A stretch of DNA of 20,907 bases. Source: a bacterium (GTDB taxonomy: Bacteria; Planctomycetota; Planctomycetia; Pirellulales; Pirellulaceae). The notes under the pieces were generated by a model. It worked only from the letters and a program-made list of their open reading frames with translations, did no database searches and was not told where the DNA came from. The translations under genes were made by a program, and so were the position numbers. Below, in pieces: positions 7,618 through 16,121 of this stretch (positions within the stretch are counted from its first letter, which is position 1; every line of letters starts with the position of its first letter). The stretch covers positions 1 through 20,907 of the forward strand of contig JAUIHJ010000030.1 of assembly GCA_030432015.1 (NCBI GenBank), given 5' to 3'.

Positions 7618-8933
7618 GCATCCCAACCTTCCAACCACTCGATCGACGTACCTTTCTCCGCGGAGCGGGCACCTGCCTGGCGTTGCCGTGGCTCGAGGCG
7701 ATGCTCCCGCGCCGCGCGCATGCCGCGTCGAATTCGGACGTCGTGCCCCGAATGGCGATGTTCTACTTCGGCACCGGCATGAACATGCGGCAATTCTATC
7801 CCACCGGATTTGGCGTCGATGCCGGCATGTCGAGGATCCTCGCGCCGCTGGAAAAGCACCGGGGGCGGTTCACCGTGCTCTCGGGAACGTGGCTCGACCA
7901 CGGCGGCGGACACGACGGCGCCTATCCCTTTGCGACCTCCATCGCGCGAGGCGAAAAGCAGACGGTGTCACCCGACCAACTCGCGGCCGAACTGCACGGC
8001 AAGCAGACGAGGTTTCCGTCGCTACAATTCTCAGTCAAGCGGGGCACGGGGTTTGGCAGCCAGGTCCTGGCCACGATTTCGTGGAACCGGCAGGGCGTTC
8101 CTCTGGCGGCCGAGAACGATCCTCAGACGATCTTTAATCGCCTCTTCCGCCCGTCCACGGAGCAGCAGCGATCGCAACAGAGCGACGAGTTTCGACAACG
8201 CGGCAGTGTGCTCGACGCCGTCCTGTCCGACGCGCAACAGCTGCAGCACAAGCTGGGACACGCCGACCGCCAACAGCTCGACCAATATTTCAATTCGATT
8301 CGCGAGGTTGAATTGACCTTGCGACGTGAGATCGACTGGGCGGACCGTCCGAAACCGACACCTGACTTAAAGGGGTTCGGCGACTATGAACAGGCGGTCA
8401 CTCCCGAGGGCAACGGGAAGTTTGTCTACGACACGTATGCCAAGCTGATGTACGACCTGATTGCCCTTGCGTTTCAGACGGATTCGACGCGCGTGATCAC
8501 GTACGTCGTGCGAACTGAACTGGCAGGCGGCGTTTACCCAGAGTTTGGCGTTTCGAAGGGTTACCACGAATTGACGCATCACGGCAACGACCCCAAGAAC
8601 CTGGAAGAATTAGCGAAGGTGGACACACTTTACATGCAGCATTGGAGCTACTTCCTCGACCGCCTGGCCTCAATCCGCGACGGCGACGCGACGCTGCTCG
8701 ACCACACCATGCTGGGGTTTTCCAGCGGAATGGGCATTGGGCACAGCAAGGACACCCTGCCGACCGTGCTGTCCGGAGGCGGCGGGCTAGGGATTCGTCA
8801 CCAGACGCACGTGCAATTGAAAGCACAGACGCCCGTGGCCTCGCTGTGGCAGACGATGATTACCAAGATGGGCGTCGAAGTCGACGGTCCTTTCCAGGAC
8901 AGCACCGGCGTGATTGGGGACATTCTGGCATGA
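7614..8933 (+). CDS. DUF1552 domain protein with Tat-like signal
   Basis: A 439-aa protein starting at ATG 7614, which overlaps the previous stop by 4 bp (ATGA). The N-terminus carries a twin-arginine motif (DRRTFLRG, residues 10-17) followed by a hydrophobic stretch and an Ala-rich cleavage region (RRAHAAS), so export by the Tat pathway in folded form is likely. The body matches DUF1552, the standard partner of DUF1592 proteins in planctomycetes and relatives. Typical stretches are the N-terminal FYFGTGMNMRQFYPTG, the central LDQYFNSIREVELTLRREI, and the C-terminal glycine-rich LSGGGGLGIRHQTHVQ. The fold is related to the alkaline phosphatase/sulfatase-like DUF1501 proteins (family-level knowledge, not visible here). 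Its role with the cytochrome is unproven; co-translation suggests a complex. Confidence 0.92.
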   Translation: MSIPTFQPLDRRTFLRGAGTCLALPWLEAMLPRRAHAASNSDVVPRMAMFYFGTGMNMRQFYPTGFGVDAGMSRILAPLEKHRGRFTVLSGTWLDHGGGHDGAYPFATSIARGEKQTVSPDQLAAELHGKQTRFPSLQFSVKRGTGFGSQVLATISWNRQGVPLAAENDPQTIFNRLFRPSTEQQRSQQSDEFRQRGSVLDAVLSDAQQLQHKLGHADRQQLDQYFNSIREVELTLRREIDWADRPKPTPDLKGFGDYEQAVTPEGNGKFVYDTYAKLMYDLIALAFQTDSTRVITYVVRTELAGGVYPEFGVSKGYHELTHHGNDPKNLEELAKVDTLYMQHWSYFLDRLASIRDGDATLLDHTMLGFSSGMGIGHSKDTLPTVLSGGGGLGIRHQTHVQLKAQTPVASLWQTMITKMGVEVDGPFQDSTGVIGDILA

Positions 8934-9988
8934 CCAATGTGCAGCGACGGGTGCTGATGTTTTTCATCATGCTGCTGACCGCGTCAACGGCAACCGCGGA
9001 CCAGCGCGCCCAACCGGCACTCGACAACTCTCTTCAGATGAAATTTGTGCGCATTCCGGCCGGTGAATTCGTCCGCGGCTTCGACACCTCGGACCGTCGC
9101 GAGCACCACTTTCACATCGTCCATCAGTACAGCAACAAGCAGGATTTCAAGAACGAAACTCCGGCTCACCGCGCGGCGATCACAAAACCGTTTGAGATCG
9201 GCGTCAGCGAAGTGACCGTAGGGCAATTTCGAACCTTCGTCACAGCCACCAACTACCGCACCGACGCCGAGCAGAACGGCGGAGCCCTGGGCTGTTTCCC
9301 GGACGAACGGGACTACGTTGACCGCTTTCACAAGTCGCCGGAGATCACATGGAAGACGCCTGGTTTCGAGCAAACCGAGATGCACCCAGTGGTCGCGGTC
9401 AGCTGGTACGACGCGGCGAAGTTTTGCGAGTGGCTCTCGGCCAAGGAAAACGTTCGGTATCGCCTGCCCAGCGAAGCGGAATGGGAGTATGCCTGCCGTG
9501 CCGGCCAGCGATCGTGGTACTCATGGGGCGAAGATCCCGACGAAGCCTACCGGCATGCGAACGTTGCCGACGGTGCGTTGGAAGCAGCTCTACCCAACAC
9601 AACTCGATTTCAACGCGCGGTTCGTCTCACTGCCGATGAAGGGGACGGCGTCGTATTTACCGCGCGAACGGCCCGTTACCAACCCAACCCGTGGGGCCTG
9701 TTCGACATGCACGGCAATGTCTGGGAATGGACACAGGACCGCTGGGCGTCCGACCTGTACGATCGCTACTTTGATGGTGTCCCACGTCAGCAGCGTTCCG
9801 AGGTCATGATTCACGACCCGTTGTTTCTCGAGAAAACGGACCAGCACCAATACGGCGATTGGCGGTCCATGCGAGGTGGTGCCTGGACCTGCGCTCCGGC
9901 CGCCGTTCGCAGTTCGATTCGTACCTTCGCCGAAGCACACGACGCCGCCGTCTACACCGGCTTCCGGGTTGTCCGCGAAGTGCCATAG
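8930..9988 (+). CDS. formylglycine-generating-enzyme-like (SUMF1/FGE-sulfatase domain) protein
   Basis: A 352-aa protein. ATG 8930 overlaps the preceding stop (ATGA) and begins a signal peptide (MLLTASTATA, cut near residue 23). The FGE-sulfatase domain is clear: MKFVRIPAGEFVRGF near the N-terminus, EIGVSEVTVGQFRTFV, HPVVAVSWYDAAKFCEWLS, YRLPSEAEWEYACRAG, NPWGLFDMHGNVWEWTQD and the terminal TGFRVV. In true FGE, two cysteines five residues apart bind copper (human Cys336/Cys341). Here the matching stretch MRGGAWTC has Cys321, but position 326 is Val, so the pair is broken. It could therefore be a non-activating relative (an EgtB/PvdO-type or structural member), despite lying just upstream of two sulfatases. 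Being third in the ATGA chain, it is probably co-translated with the DUF1592/DUF1552 pair. Confidence 0.9.
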   Translation: MTNVQRRVLMFFIMLLTASTATADQRAQPALDNSLQMKFVRIPAGEFVRGFDTSDRREHHFHIVHQYSNKQDFKNETPAHRAAITKPFEIGVSEVTVGQFRTFVTATNYRTDAEQNGGALGCFPDERDYVDRFHKSPEITWKTPGFEQTEMHPVVAVSWYDAAKFCEWLSAKENVRYRLPSEAEWEYACRAGQRSWYSWGEDPDEAYRHANVADGALEAALPNTTRFQRAVRLTADEGDGVVFTARTARYQPNPWGLFDMHGNVWEWTQDRWASDLYDRYFDGVPRQQRSEVMIHDPLFLEKTDQHQYGDWRSMRGGAWTCAPAAVRSSIRTFAEAHDAAVYTGFRVVREVP

Positions 9989-10434
9989 TGCGGAGCCGCA
10001 TCGCGGAATGGCCGGAGCGAGTCGGTCGACCTGTGGCGTGCTGGCGAGCCATCGCGAGGCGCTCCCATCATCTGGCGGCAACAGCGATTGGGCTGAAGCG
10101 TGGTGGCTGAGGCTTTGCAATTCGAGCTTGTCGCACTGGGGCCTCGTGCAACGTGAAGATTGCATAAAATTGCAGCCTTCGCCGTTGTCAAACGCGCGAC
10201 GCGTTCGATACACTCGCTGTGAGGCTCATCCAACTCTTCCTTCAGCGAATCAATTGGCCTGCGTGGGCACACTGCGGACTCTGGGCTGATGTTTTTTGTG
10301 TCGGAGTGCGATGTCGACGCGATCCGTTCGTTGATATCTGTTCAACGGCAAGCTCTCGGAAGTGCCCGTCAAAGCTTGCGAGCCGGCTCGCTCGATTTCG
10401 CATTTGCACCGCCGGCGCGGGCGCGAATCGCGAG
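9989..10434. other. intergenic spacer before the first sulfatase
   Basis: About 450 bp with no gene I can support. Frames on both strands are short and lack domains. One plus-strand frame (10289-10504, 71 codons) ends in an ATGA overlap with the sulfatase start, but it has no ribosome site and is not called. No strong terminator follows the FGE-like gene. Confidence 0.45.
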
Positions 10435-10440
10435 TAGAAT
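10422..10440 (+). promoter_or_regulatory. candidate promoter of sulfatase 1
   Basis: TAGAAT (10435-10440) could be a -10 box, 60 nt before the ATG. An 11-bp palindrome, CGCGAATCGCG (10422-10432), sits in the spacer directly upstream. No convincing -35 hexamer is seen. Confidence 0.25.
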
Positions 10441-10500
10441 GACATTCCAGGATCCACACGATCGCAACTCGAAAACGAACATAACCCTTGAGGTCATCAC

Positions 10501-12870
10501 ATGAGATTCAATCGTTTCTCGCGATGGGTGTCGCCCAACGTTTTCTCACTTCTTTTGATCGCGGCATGGCTTTACCTTCCCACCGCGTCGGTCGGGCAGG
10601 AGTCCCTGCCGCGTCCAGAAAAACCTTTCGCGGGCAAGATCGGCCTGACGTACAAAGACTCGGTGGCGGTCAAGCCGGAATTGAAGATCCCGGCGACGTT
10701 TGGTTTACAGGATCCCCCGAATATCCTCATCGTACTGATTGACGATTGCGGCTTCGGTCAGATGGGAACGTTTGGCGGCGGCATCCCCACGCCGACGCTC
10801 GATCGGATTGCCAAAAGTGGCTTGCGGTATACCCGCTTTCACACGACGGCGCTCTGCTCACCGACACGGGCGGCCCTTCTGACAGGACGAAACCACCATT
10901 CGGTGGGCACCGGTGTGATTGGCGAGGCAGGTACCGGCTTTCCGGGCTATTCTGGCGTGATCCCTCCTTCGGCTGCAACATTCGCAGAAGTTCTGCGTGA
11001 ATACGGATATGCCAACGCCTGGTTTGGCAAGAACCACAATGTGCCGGATTGGGAGACCAGCCTGGTCGGGCCGTTCGACCGCTGGGCCGACGGACTCGGA
11101 TTCGACTACTTTTACGGATTCGTGGGGGGCGACACCGACCAATTCCATCCCGCCCTGGTCGAAAACAAGAAACGCGTTGAGCCGCCCGAAACCAACGAGG
11201 ATGGCTCGCCCTATCACTTCACGACCGACATCGCCGACCATGCGATCCGGATGATCCGAGCATCCAAGGCAGTCGCGCCGCAGCGCCCCTTCTGCGTCTA
11301 TTTCGCCACAGGAGCCACCCACGCGCCGCATCAAGTTCCCCCAGCATGGATATCAAAATTTAAGGGTCAGTTTAACGATGGCTGGGACGCTTACCGGCAG
11401 CGGACGTTCGCGCGTCAGCTGGAACTTGGCATCATCCCAGCCGACACGAAATTGACACCGCGTCCAGATTCCCTTGCTGCCTGGGACTCGCTGCCGGCGA
11501 ACGAACGGAAGGTGTACGCCAGGATGATGGAAGTTTTCGCTGGATTTACGGCGCACACCGACCACGAGGTGGGGCGCGTTGTCAATGCCATCGACGCCAT
11601 CGGCGAGTTGGACAACACGCTGGTCATCTATATGGCGGGCGACAATGGATCAAGTGCCGAAGGGGGCTTGAACGGGCTGCTTAATGAGATGACGTTTTTT
11701 AACGCAATCCCCGAACCGTTGGAGGCGAAGATTGCGGCCATTAACACGCTTGGCAGCGACAAGCATTACAACCACTTCCCAGCCGGCTGGGCCTGGGCCA
11801 TGGATACGCCGTTTCAATGGACCAAGCAGATTGCCAGCCACTTCGGCGGCACTCGCAATGGCGTGGCGATCTCGTGGCCGAAACGGATCAAGGCCCGAGG
11901 TGAGATTCGAGACCAGTTTCATCACGTGATCGACATCGCCCCCACGATCCTGGAGTTGGTCGGCATTGAATCACCGGCTCAATTCAACGGAGTCGCGCAG
12001 AAACCGGTCGAAGGTGTCAGCATGGTCTACACCTTCGATGATGCCGACGCGGCCGACCGGCGCACGACACAATACTTCGAAATGCTCGGCAATCAAGGGA
12101 TCTACCACAATGGATGGATGGCCAGTGCGATTCGAGGCGTTCCTTGGCTCAGCGAGAATCCCCCCGCGGATCTGCTCGACATGCCTTGGGAACTCTATCA
12201 CGTCGACAAGGATTTTTCCCAGGCCGACGATCTCGCGAAGACCCATCCGCAAAAACTTGACGAGCTCGTCAAGCAGTTTTTCGCGGAAGCGGCTCGTTAC
12301 GGTGTGCTGCCGTTGGACGATCGAAAAACGGAACGGATGAACGTCGAATACCGGCCGAGCCTGACGGCGGGGCGCAAGACATTCACCTATCCGAATCTGC
12401 TCCGCTTGCCCGAAGGTGCGGCCCCCGACCTCAAGCATAAGAGCCATACGATCACCGCCACGGTCGAAATTCCAGAGGGTGGGGCCGAAGGTATGCTCTT
12501 GACCCAGGGAGGTCGATTTGCCGGCTACGGGTTGTACCTCAAAGAGGGGAAGCTGGTTTACGACTACAACCTGGTCGGAGTTGACCGATACACGATTCAA
12601 TCGACAGGTGAATTGCCGACTGGCAAGGTGACGCTAAAGGCCGTCTATGTGACCGACGCGGACAAGCCGTTTGCCGGCGCGGCGGTCACGCTGTTTGCCA
12701 ATGGCCAGGAAGCGGGCCATGGACGTGTGGAAAAAAGCATCCCCAATCGCGTGACGCTCGACGAAACGTTTGACGTCGGCTTCGATACGGGCACGCCTGT
12801 CGCGGACGGTTATGAGATGCCCTTCCGCTTCACCGGCAGACTAAGCGCAGTGACGATCACATTGGATTGA
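10501..12870 (+). CDS. arylsulfatase, AtsA-like (sulfatase 1)
   Basis: A 789-aa secreted type I sulfatase that hydrolyses sulfate esters. GAGG lies 7 nt before the ATG. A long signal peptide (hydrophobic core around residues 15-27, cut near TASVG|Q) points to export. Metal ligands are in NILIVLIDDCGFG (Asp81, Asp82). The formylglycine motif is CSPTRAALLTGR, with Cys119 as the residue to be converted. DNGSS (Asp381-Asn382) supplies the remaining Ca ligands. FGKNHNVP replaces the usual GKWH, keeping the Lys and His. The length and the C-terminal beta-rich extension (about 650-789) match the large Pseudomonas AtsA-like group rather than compact arylsulfatases. It is a paralogue of the gene at 13342. 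The true substrate cannot be read from the sequence. Confidence 0.95.
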   Translation: MRFNRFSRWVSPNVFSLLLIAAWLYLPTASVGQESLPRPEKPFAGKIGLTYKDSVAVKPELKIPATFGLQDPPNILIVLIDDCGFGQMGTFGGGIPTPTLDRIAKSGLRYTRFHTTALCSPTRAALLTGRNHHSVGTGVIGEAGTGFPGYSGVIPPSAATFAEVLREYGYANAWFGKNHNVPDWETSLVGPFDRWADGLGFDYFYGFVGGDTDQFHPALVENKKRVEPPETNEDGSPYHFTTDIADHAIRMIRASKAVAPQRPFCVYFATGATHAPHQVPPAWISKFKGQFNDGWDAYRQRTFARQLELGIIPADTKLTPRPDSLAAWDSLPANERKVYARMMEVFAGFTAHTDHEVGRVVNAIDAIGELDNTLVIYMAGDNGSSAEGGLNGLLNEMTFFNAIPEPLEAKIAAINTLGSDKHYNHFPAGWAWAMDTPFQWTKQIASHFGGTRNGVAISWPKRIKARGEIRDQFHHVIDIAPTILELVGIESPAQFNGVAQKPVEGVSMVYTFDDADAADRRTTQYFEMLGNQGIYHNGWMASAIRGVPWLSENPPADLLDMPWELYHVDKDFSQADDLAKTHPQKLDELVKQFFAEAARYGVLPLDDRKTERMNVEYRPSLTAGRKTFTYPNLLRLPEGAAPDLKHKSHTITATVEIPEGGAEGMLLTQGGRFAGYGLYLKEGKLVYDYNLVGVDRYTIQSTGELPTGKVTLKAVYVTDADKPFAGAAVTLFANGQEAGHGRVEKSIPNRVTLDETFDVGFDTGTPVADGYEMPFRFTGRLSAVTITLD

Positions 12871-13293
12871 CGCCGAGACCAGTGATGTCATCGCCGCCGC
12901 CAACGCGCCGCGCGAAGGACTCGAACTTTCACTCGGCGGGCCCCGGAGCATCGCGTTGGGCGGCGCGCCTCTGGCCCGCTCGGTCACCGTTTTTGCGAAG
13001 GTGGGTTGCGTGAAGATGATCCAAACTTGCCGGCGTCCTTTATCCAGGCCCGGCAACCATACAATGATCGCGTACACCTCGCTCGCGAAAACCAGCGCGC
13101 CGCGGACCGTTGGCTGTGCGTGTCGATGCGACTCAAGTTGCCAGGCTGACGACCGCACGTCCTGTCCCGGCTGCGTTTTCCGCCAGGGAAACGTATGACG
13201 GCGGCAGCGATTTGGGCGCACTCGCCTCCCGTGTCGATAAAGCACGTTGACCGTTTGAACCCGCCGGGACAATCAAGTACGTAATCGTTGGGT
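12871..13293. other. intergenic spacer between the two sulfatases
   Basis: About 420 bp without a supportable gene. A minus-strand frame over 12841-13272 is open for 143 codons but has no recognisable domain and no ribosome site. Confidence 0.45.
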
Positions 13294-13299
13294 TATAGT
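13294..13299 (+). promoter_or_regulatory. candidate -10 box of sulfatase 2
   Basis: TATAGT differs from TATAAT by one base and lies 42 nt before ATG 13342. The -35 region is poor at 17-bp spacing, so confidence is low. Confidence 0.3.
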
Positions 13300-13341
13300 A
13301 ATGGCGATGCGATTCACCTTTTGGACGAAGGAAAAGATTCA

Positions 13342-15699
13342 ATGCGATCCTGCTGGACCCTCTTGTTCGTCGTCATGACTTCGGCCTCCGCTGTCGCTCA
13401 GGATGTTCTACCCTTTCCTCCTACTCCGTCCGGTTCGCAGGCTGGTGTCACGATCGAAGGATCGACCTACAAGAAGCGGATCGAACCAAGGCGACTTCCG
13501 GCCGATGCGCCCAATATCCTGATTATCCTCATTGATGATGTGGGTGCCGCCACACCTTCGACCTACGGTGGTGAAATCATGACGGCCACGCTCGATCGGA
13601 TCGCGAATCTGGGGATTTCGTACAACCGGTTCCACTCAACCGCCATGTGCTCGCCGACCCGCGCCTCCCTGCTGACAGGCCGCAACCATACTCGCGTCGG
13701 GAACGGGCAGATTTCCGCGATCGCCAACGACTTCGATGGATTCAGCGGGGTCATTCCAAAATCTTCCGCCACACTGGCGGAGGTGTTAAAGGCCTACGGT
13801 TATAACACGGGGGCGTGGGGGAAGTGGCACAACACTCCGGAGGAACAGATCACGTCGAAGGGGCCGTTCGATTTCTGGCCGACCGGATACGGATTTGAGT
13901 ATTTCTACGGGTTTCTCGCCGGGGAGGCCTCGCAATACGAACCGACGTTGGTTCGCAATACGACCTATGTCGAACGACCGGAGACCTCTGGGGGTAACGA
14001 GCATTATCATCTCACCGAGGACATTGCTGACGATGCGATCCATTGGCTGCGCGAACAGACGGCCTACGCTCCCGACAAGCCTTTCTTCATGTATTGGGCA
14101 CCCGGCGCGTCGCACGGCCCTCACCAGGTGATGAAGGAATGGGCCGACAAGTACCAAGGTAAATTCGACGATGGCTGGGACGCGTATCGTACGCGTGTCT
14201 TTTCCAAACAGAAGGCACTGGGCTGGATCCCGCACAACACACAACTGACTCCGCGGCCCGCCACCATGGCATCGTGGGAATCAATCCCGGCGAGCGAAAA
14301 GCCCTTCCAGCAGCGCCTCATGGAGGTGTTCGCAGGCTTCACGGAACACGCCGACCACAATGCCGGACGGATCATTGACGAAATCGAGCGGCAGGGCAAA
14401 CTCGACAACACACTTGTCTTTTACATCTGGGGCGACAATGGCTCTTCATCCGAAGGGCTGTCTGGTACGATCAGCGAGCAGTTGGCCCAAAACGGTATCC
14501 CGTCCAAAATCTCGGAACACCTGGCCGCGCTTAAGGAACTGGGCGGACTGGACGCACTTGGCTCCGCCAAGACGGACAATATGTATCATGCCGGGTGGGC
14601 ATGGGCAGGCAGCACTCCCTATCAGGGAACAAAGTTGCAAGGCGCCTACTTTGGTGGGACGCGCCAGCCGATGGCGATCTCCTGGCCAAGATCGATCAAG
14701 GGCGATAACTCGCCACGCGCCCAGTTCCATCACGTAAACGACATTGTCCCGACAATCTATGAGATCCTCGAAATTCCAGCACCCGCGATCGTCAACGGAT
14801 TTCACCAGGATGCCTTGGACGGCGTGAGTTTCGCCTACACGTTTGCCGATCCGGCGGCCAAGGGCCGCAAGGAGACGCAGTTTTTCGACATCATGGCTAG
14901 CCGCAGTGTCTATCACGACGGCTGGATGGCCAGCGCGAGGGGGCCTCGCGAGCCTTGGGTTGGCGGCATTCCCAAAGGGATCCGCGACTGGTCGCCATTG
15001 ACCGATCGGTGGGAGCTATACCATATCGATGAGGATTGGAGCCAGGCGCACGATCTCGCCGAAAAGATGCCCGCGAAGCTCGCCGAATTGAAGGCCCTTT
15101 TCCTGGCCGAGTCCGCCAAGAACAAGAATCTCCCCATCGGCGGCGGCCTCTGGTCAACCGCCCTGTTCCATCCCGAAGACGCCCCTGCATCACCTTTAAC
15201 GCAGTGGACCTTCGATCAGCCAATCACTGGCATGCCTGAATCGGCCGCTCCGAAACTGGGGAAGGTCAGCAGCCGGCTGACAATGGCCGTCGATGTTCCG
15301 CAAAATGCCAACGGCGTCCTCTTTGCGCTAGCTGGATTTTCCGGCGGGATCACGTGCTACATCAAAGACGGAATCCTTTGCTACGAATTTAACTTGTTCG
15401 AGATCCGCCGCACCAAAATCCGCTCCAAGCAGACCTTGCCTCCCGGCCAGACAACCATTGAGGTTCAATCCACGCTTGTCGACAAGATCGGCGGCCCGAT
15501 GGACGTGGCGCTAAAGGTCAACGGCAAGCTCGTTGGCCAGGGACGTGTGCCCACCGCAATGTCATTGCATTTCACCAGCAACGCCACGTTCGACATTGGC
15601 ACTGATCGCGACTCACCAGTATCGCTCGACTACTACGATCAAGCGCCCTTCTCGTTCAATGGCACCATCGGGAAAACCGAGATCGTCTACACCAAGTAG
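13342..15699 (+). CDS. arylsulfatase, AtsA-like (sulfatase 2)
   Basis: A 785-aa secreted sulfatase, paralogous along its whole length to the preceding one. ATG 13342 is chosen over the in-frame ATG at 13288 because it has AAGGA 9 nt upstream and starts a signal peptide (MRSCWTLLFVVMTSASAVAQ, cut after AVA). Asp65 and Asp66 (NILIILIDDVGAA) bind metal. The motif CSPTRASLLTGR has Cys103 as the formylglycine site. WGKWHNTPEEQ carries the conserved Lys and His, and WGDNGSSSEG the second metal-ligand pair. The C-terminal beta-rich part contains AMAVDVP-type and LFALAGFSGGITCYIKDG stretches parallel to those of sulfatase 1. Since both enzymes need a formylglycine, a functional FGE or other maturase must exist somewhere in the genome. 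It has its own spacer and probably its own promoter. Confidence 0.95.
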   Translation: MRSCWTLLFVVMTSASAVAQDVLPFPPTPSGSQAGVTIEGSTYKKRIEPRRLPADAPNILIILIDDVGAATPSTYGGEIMTATLDRIANLGISYNRFHSTAMCSPTRASLLTGRNHTRVGNGQISAIANDFDGFSGVIPKSSATLAEVLKAYGYNTGAWGKWHNTPEEQITSKGPFDFWPTGYGFEYFYGFLAGEASQYEPTLVRNTTYVERPETSGGNEHYHLTEDIADDAIHWLREQTAYAPDKPFFMYWAPGASHGPHQVMKEWADKYQGKFDDGWDAYRTRVFSKQKALGWIPHNTQLTPRPATMASWESIPASEKPFQQRLMEVFAGFTEHADHNAGRIIDEIERQGKLDNTLVFYIWGDNGSSSEGLSGTISEQLAQNGIPSKISEHLAALKELGGLDALGSAKTDNMYHAGWAWAGSTPYQGTKLQGAYFGGTRQPMAISWPRSIKGDNSPRAQFHHVNDIVPTIYEILEIPAPAIVNGFHQDALDGVSFAYTFADPAAKGRKETQFFDIMASRSVYHDGWMASARGPREPWVGGIPKGIRDWSPLTDRWELYHIDEDWSQAHDLAEKMPAKLAELKALFLAESAKNKNLPIGGGLWSTALFHPEDAPASPLTQWTFDQPITGMPESAAPKLGKVSSRLTMAVDVPQNANGVLFALAGFSGGITCYIKDGILCYEFNLFEIRRTKIRSKQTLPPGQTTIEVQSTLVDKIGGPMDVALKVNGKLVGQGRVPTAMSLHFTSNATFDIGTDRDSPVSLDYYDQAPFSFNGTIGKTEIVYTK

Positions 15700-16121
15700 C
15701 GAACGCTGCGAGCAAATCACCAGCCACCTCGGTGTCTTCCGCTGCAGCATCCAAGCGGATTAGCGCCCCGTCCCCACGACCCAAGCCCGAAACGAGAGAT
15801 CCGACGACGACGCCGGGGCTCGCCTGACGTTGCGTATTGAAGTCGCATTTTAGGACCATGAAGCGCCGACACAAACTTGCCGACATGAACGCCCCTGACG
15901 TTGCTGCTTGTGTGAAACCTCGCCAAAATCCCCGGGAGTGGCCGCCCGCGATTTCGCCTGCCGCGCCTTCGGCATTCGCGAACACTTCGACGTTACGCAA
16001 CACTTCGGCGTGAGGAATCGCACAACATCGAGGCTCGTGATGCGTCCGTTCGAGCATGTTGTGCGAGTCATCAACGCCGCATCGACCCCCACAAGCAAGG
16101 TGAGTGGCATTCGGAATTGAA
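15700..16121. other. convergent intergenic region rich in short repeats
   Basis: It lies between convergent genes. It contains an 11-bp direct repeat CCTGACGTTGC (15823-15833 and 15894-15904), two copies of AACACTTCG (15981-15989 and 15999-16007), and a long hairpin (16018-16066). Minus-strand frames are open here, but none has a ribosome site or a known domain. Confidence 0.5.
16018..16066. terminator. long hairpin between convergent genes (possible bidirectional terminator)
   Basis: TCGCACAACAT (16018-16028) pairs perfectly with ATGTTGTGCGA (16056-16066). After a 4-nt bulge, GCTCG (16033-16037) pairs with CGAGC (16051-16055) around a 13-nt loop. There is no T-tract, so termination is inferred from the position 3' of both convergent transcripts. 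A conserved RNA element is the alternative. Confidence 0.4.

Noticed and set aside
9952..10272. Minus-strand frame of 106 codons with a plausible-looking charged N-terminus
   Set aside because: It overlaps the end of the FGE-like gene, becomes low-complexity Arg/Pro/Ser sequence and has no domain or ribosome site.
10289..10504. 71-codon plus-strand frame ending in ATGA with sulfatase 1
   Set aside because: The overlap resembles coupling, but there is no ribosome site or recognisable domain, and the frame spans the likely promoter.
12841..13272. Minus-strand frame of 143 codons between the sulfatases
   Set aside because: It begins and ends without signals, overlaps the 3' end of sulfatase 1 and shows no known family; it may be extragenic repeat sequence. 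A comparison with 15700-16121 gave only short matches in different spacing, so I do not claim a shared repeat.
15850..16110. 86-codon minus-strand frame starting 11 nt after the molybdopterin-fold gene
   Set aside because: There is no ribosome site, the long hairpin lies inside it, and composition degrades to Arg/Ser/Lys-rich sequence.
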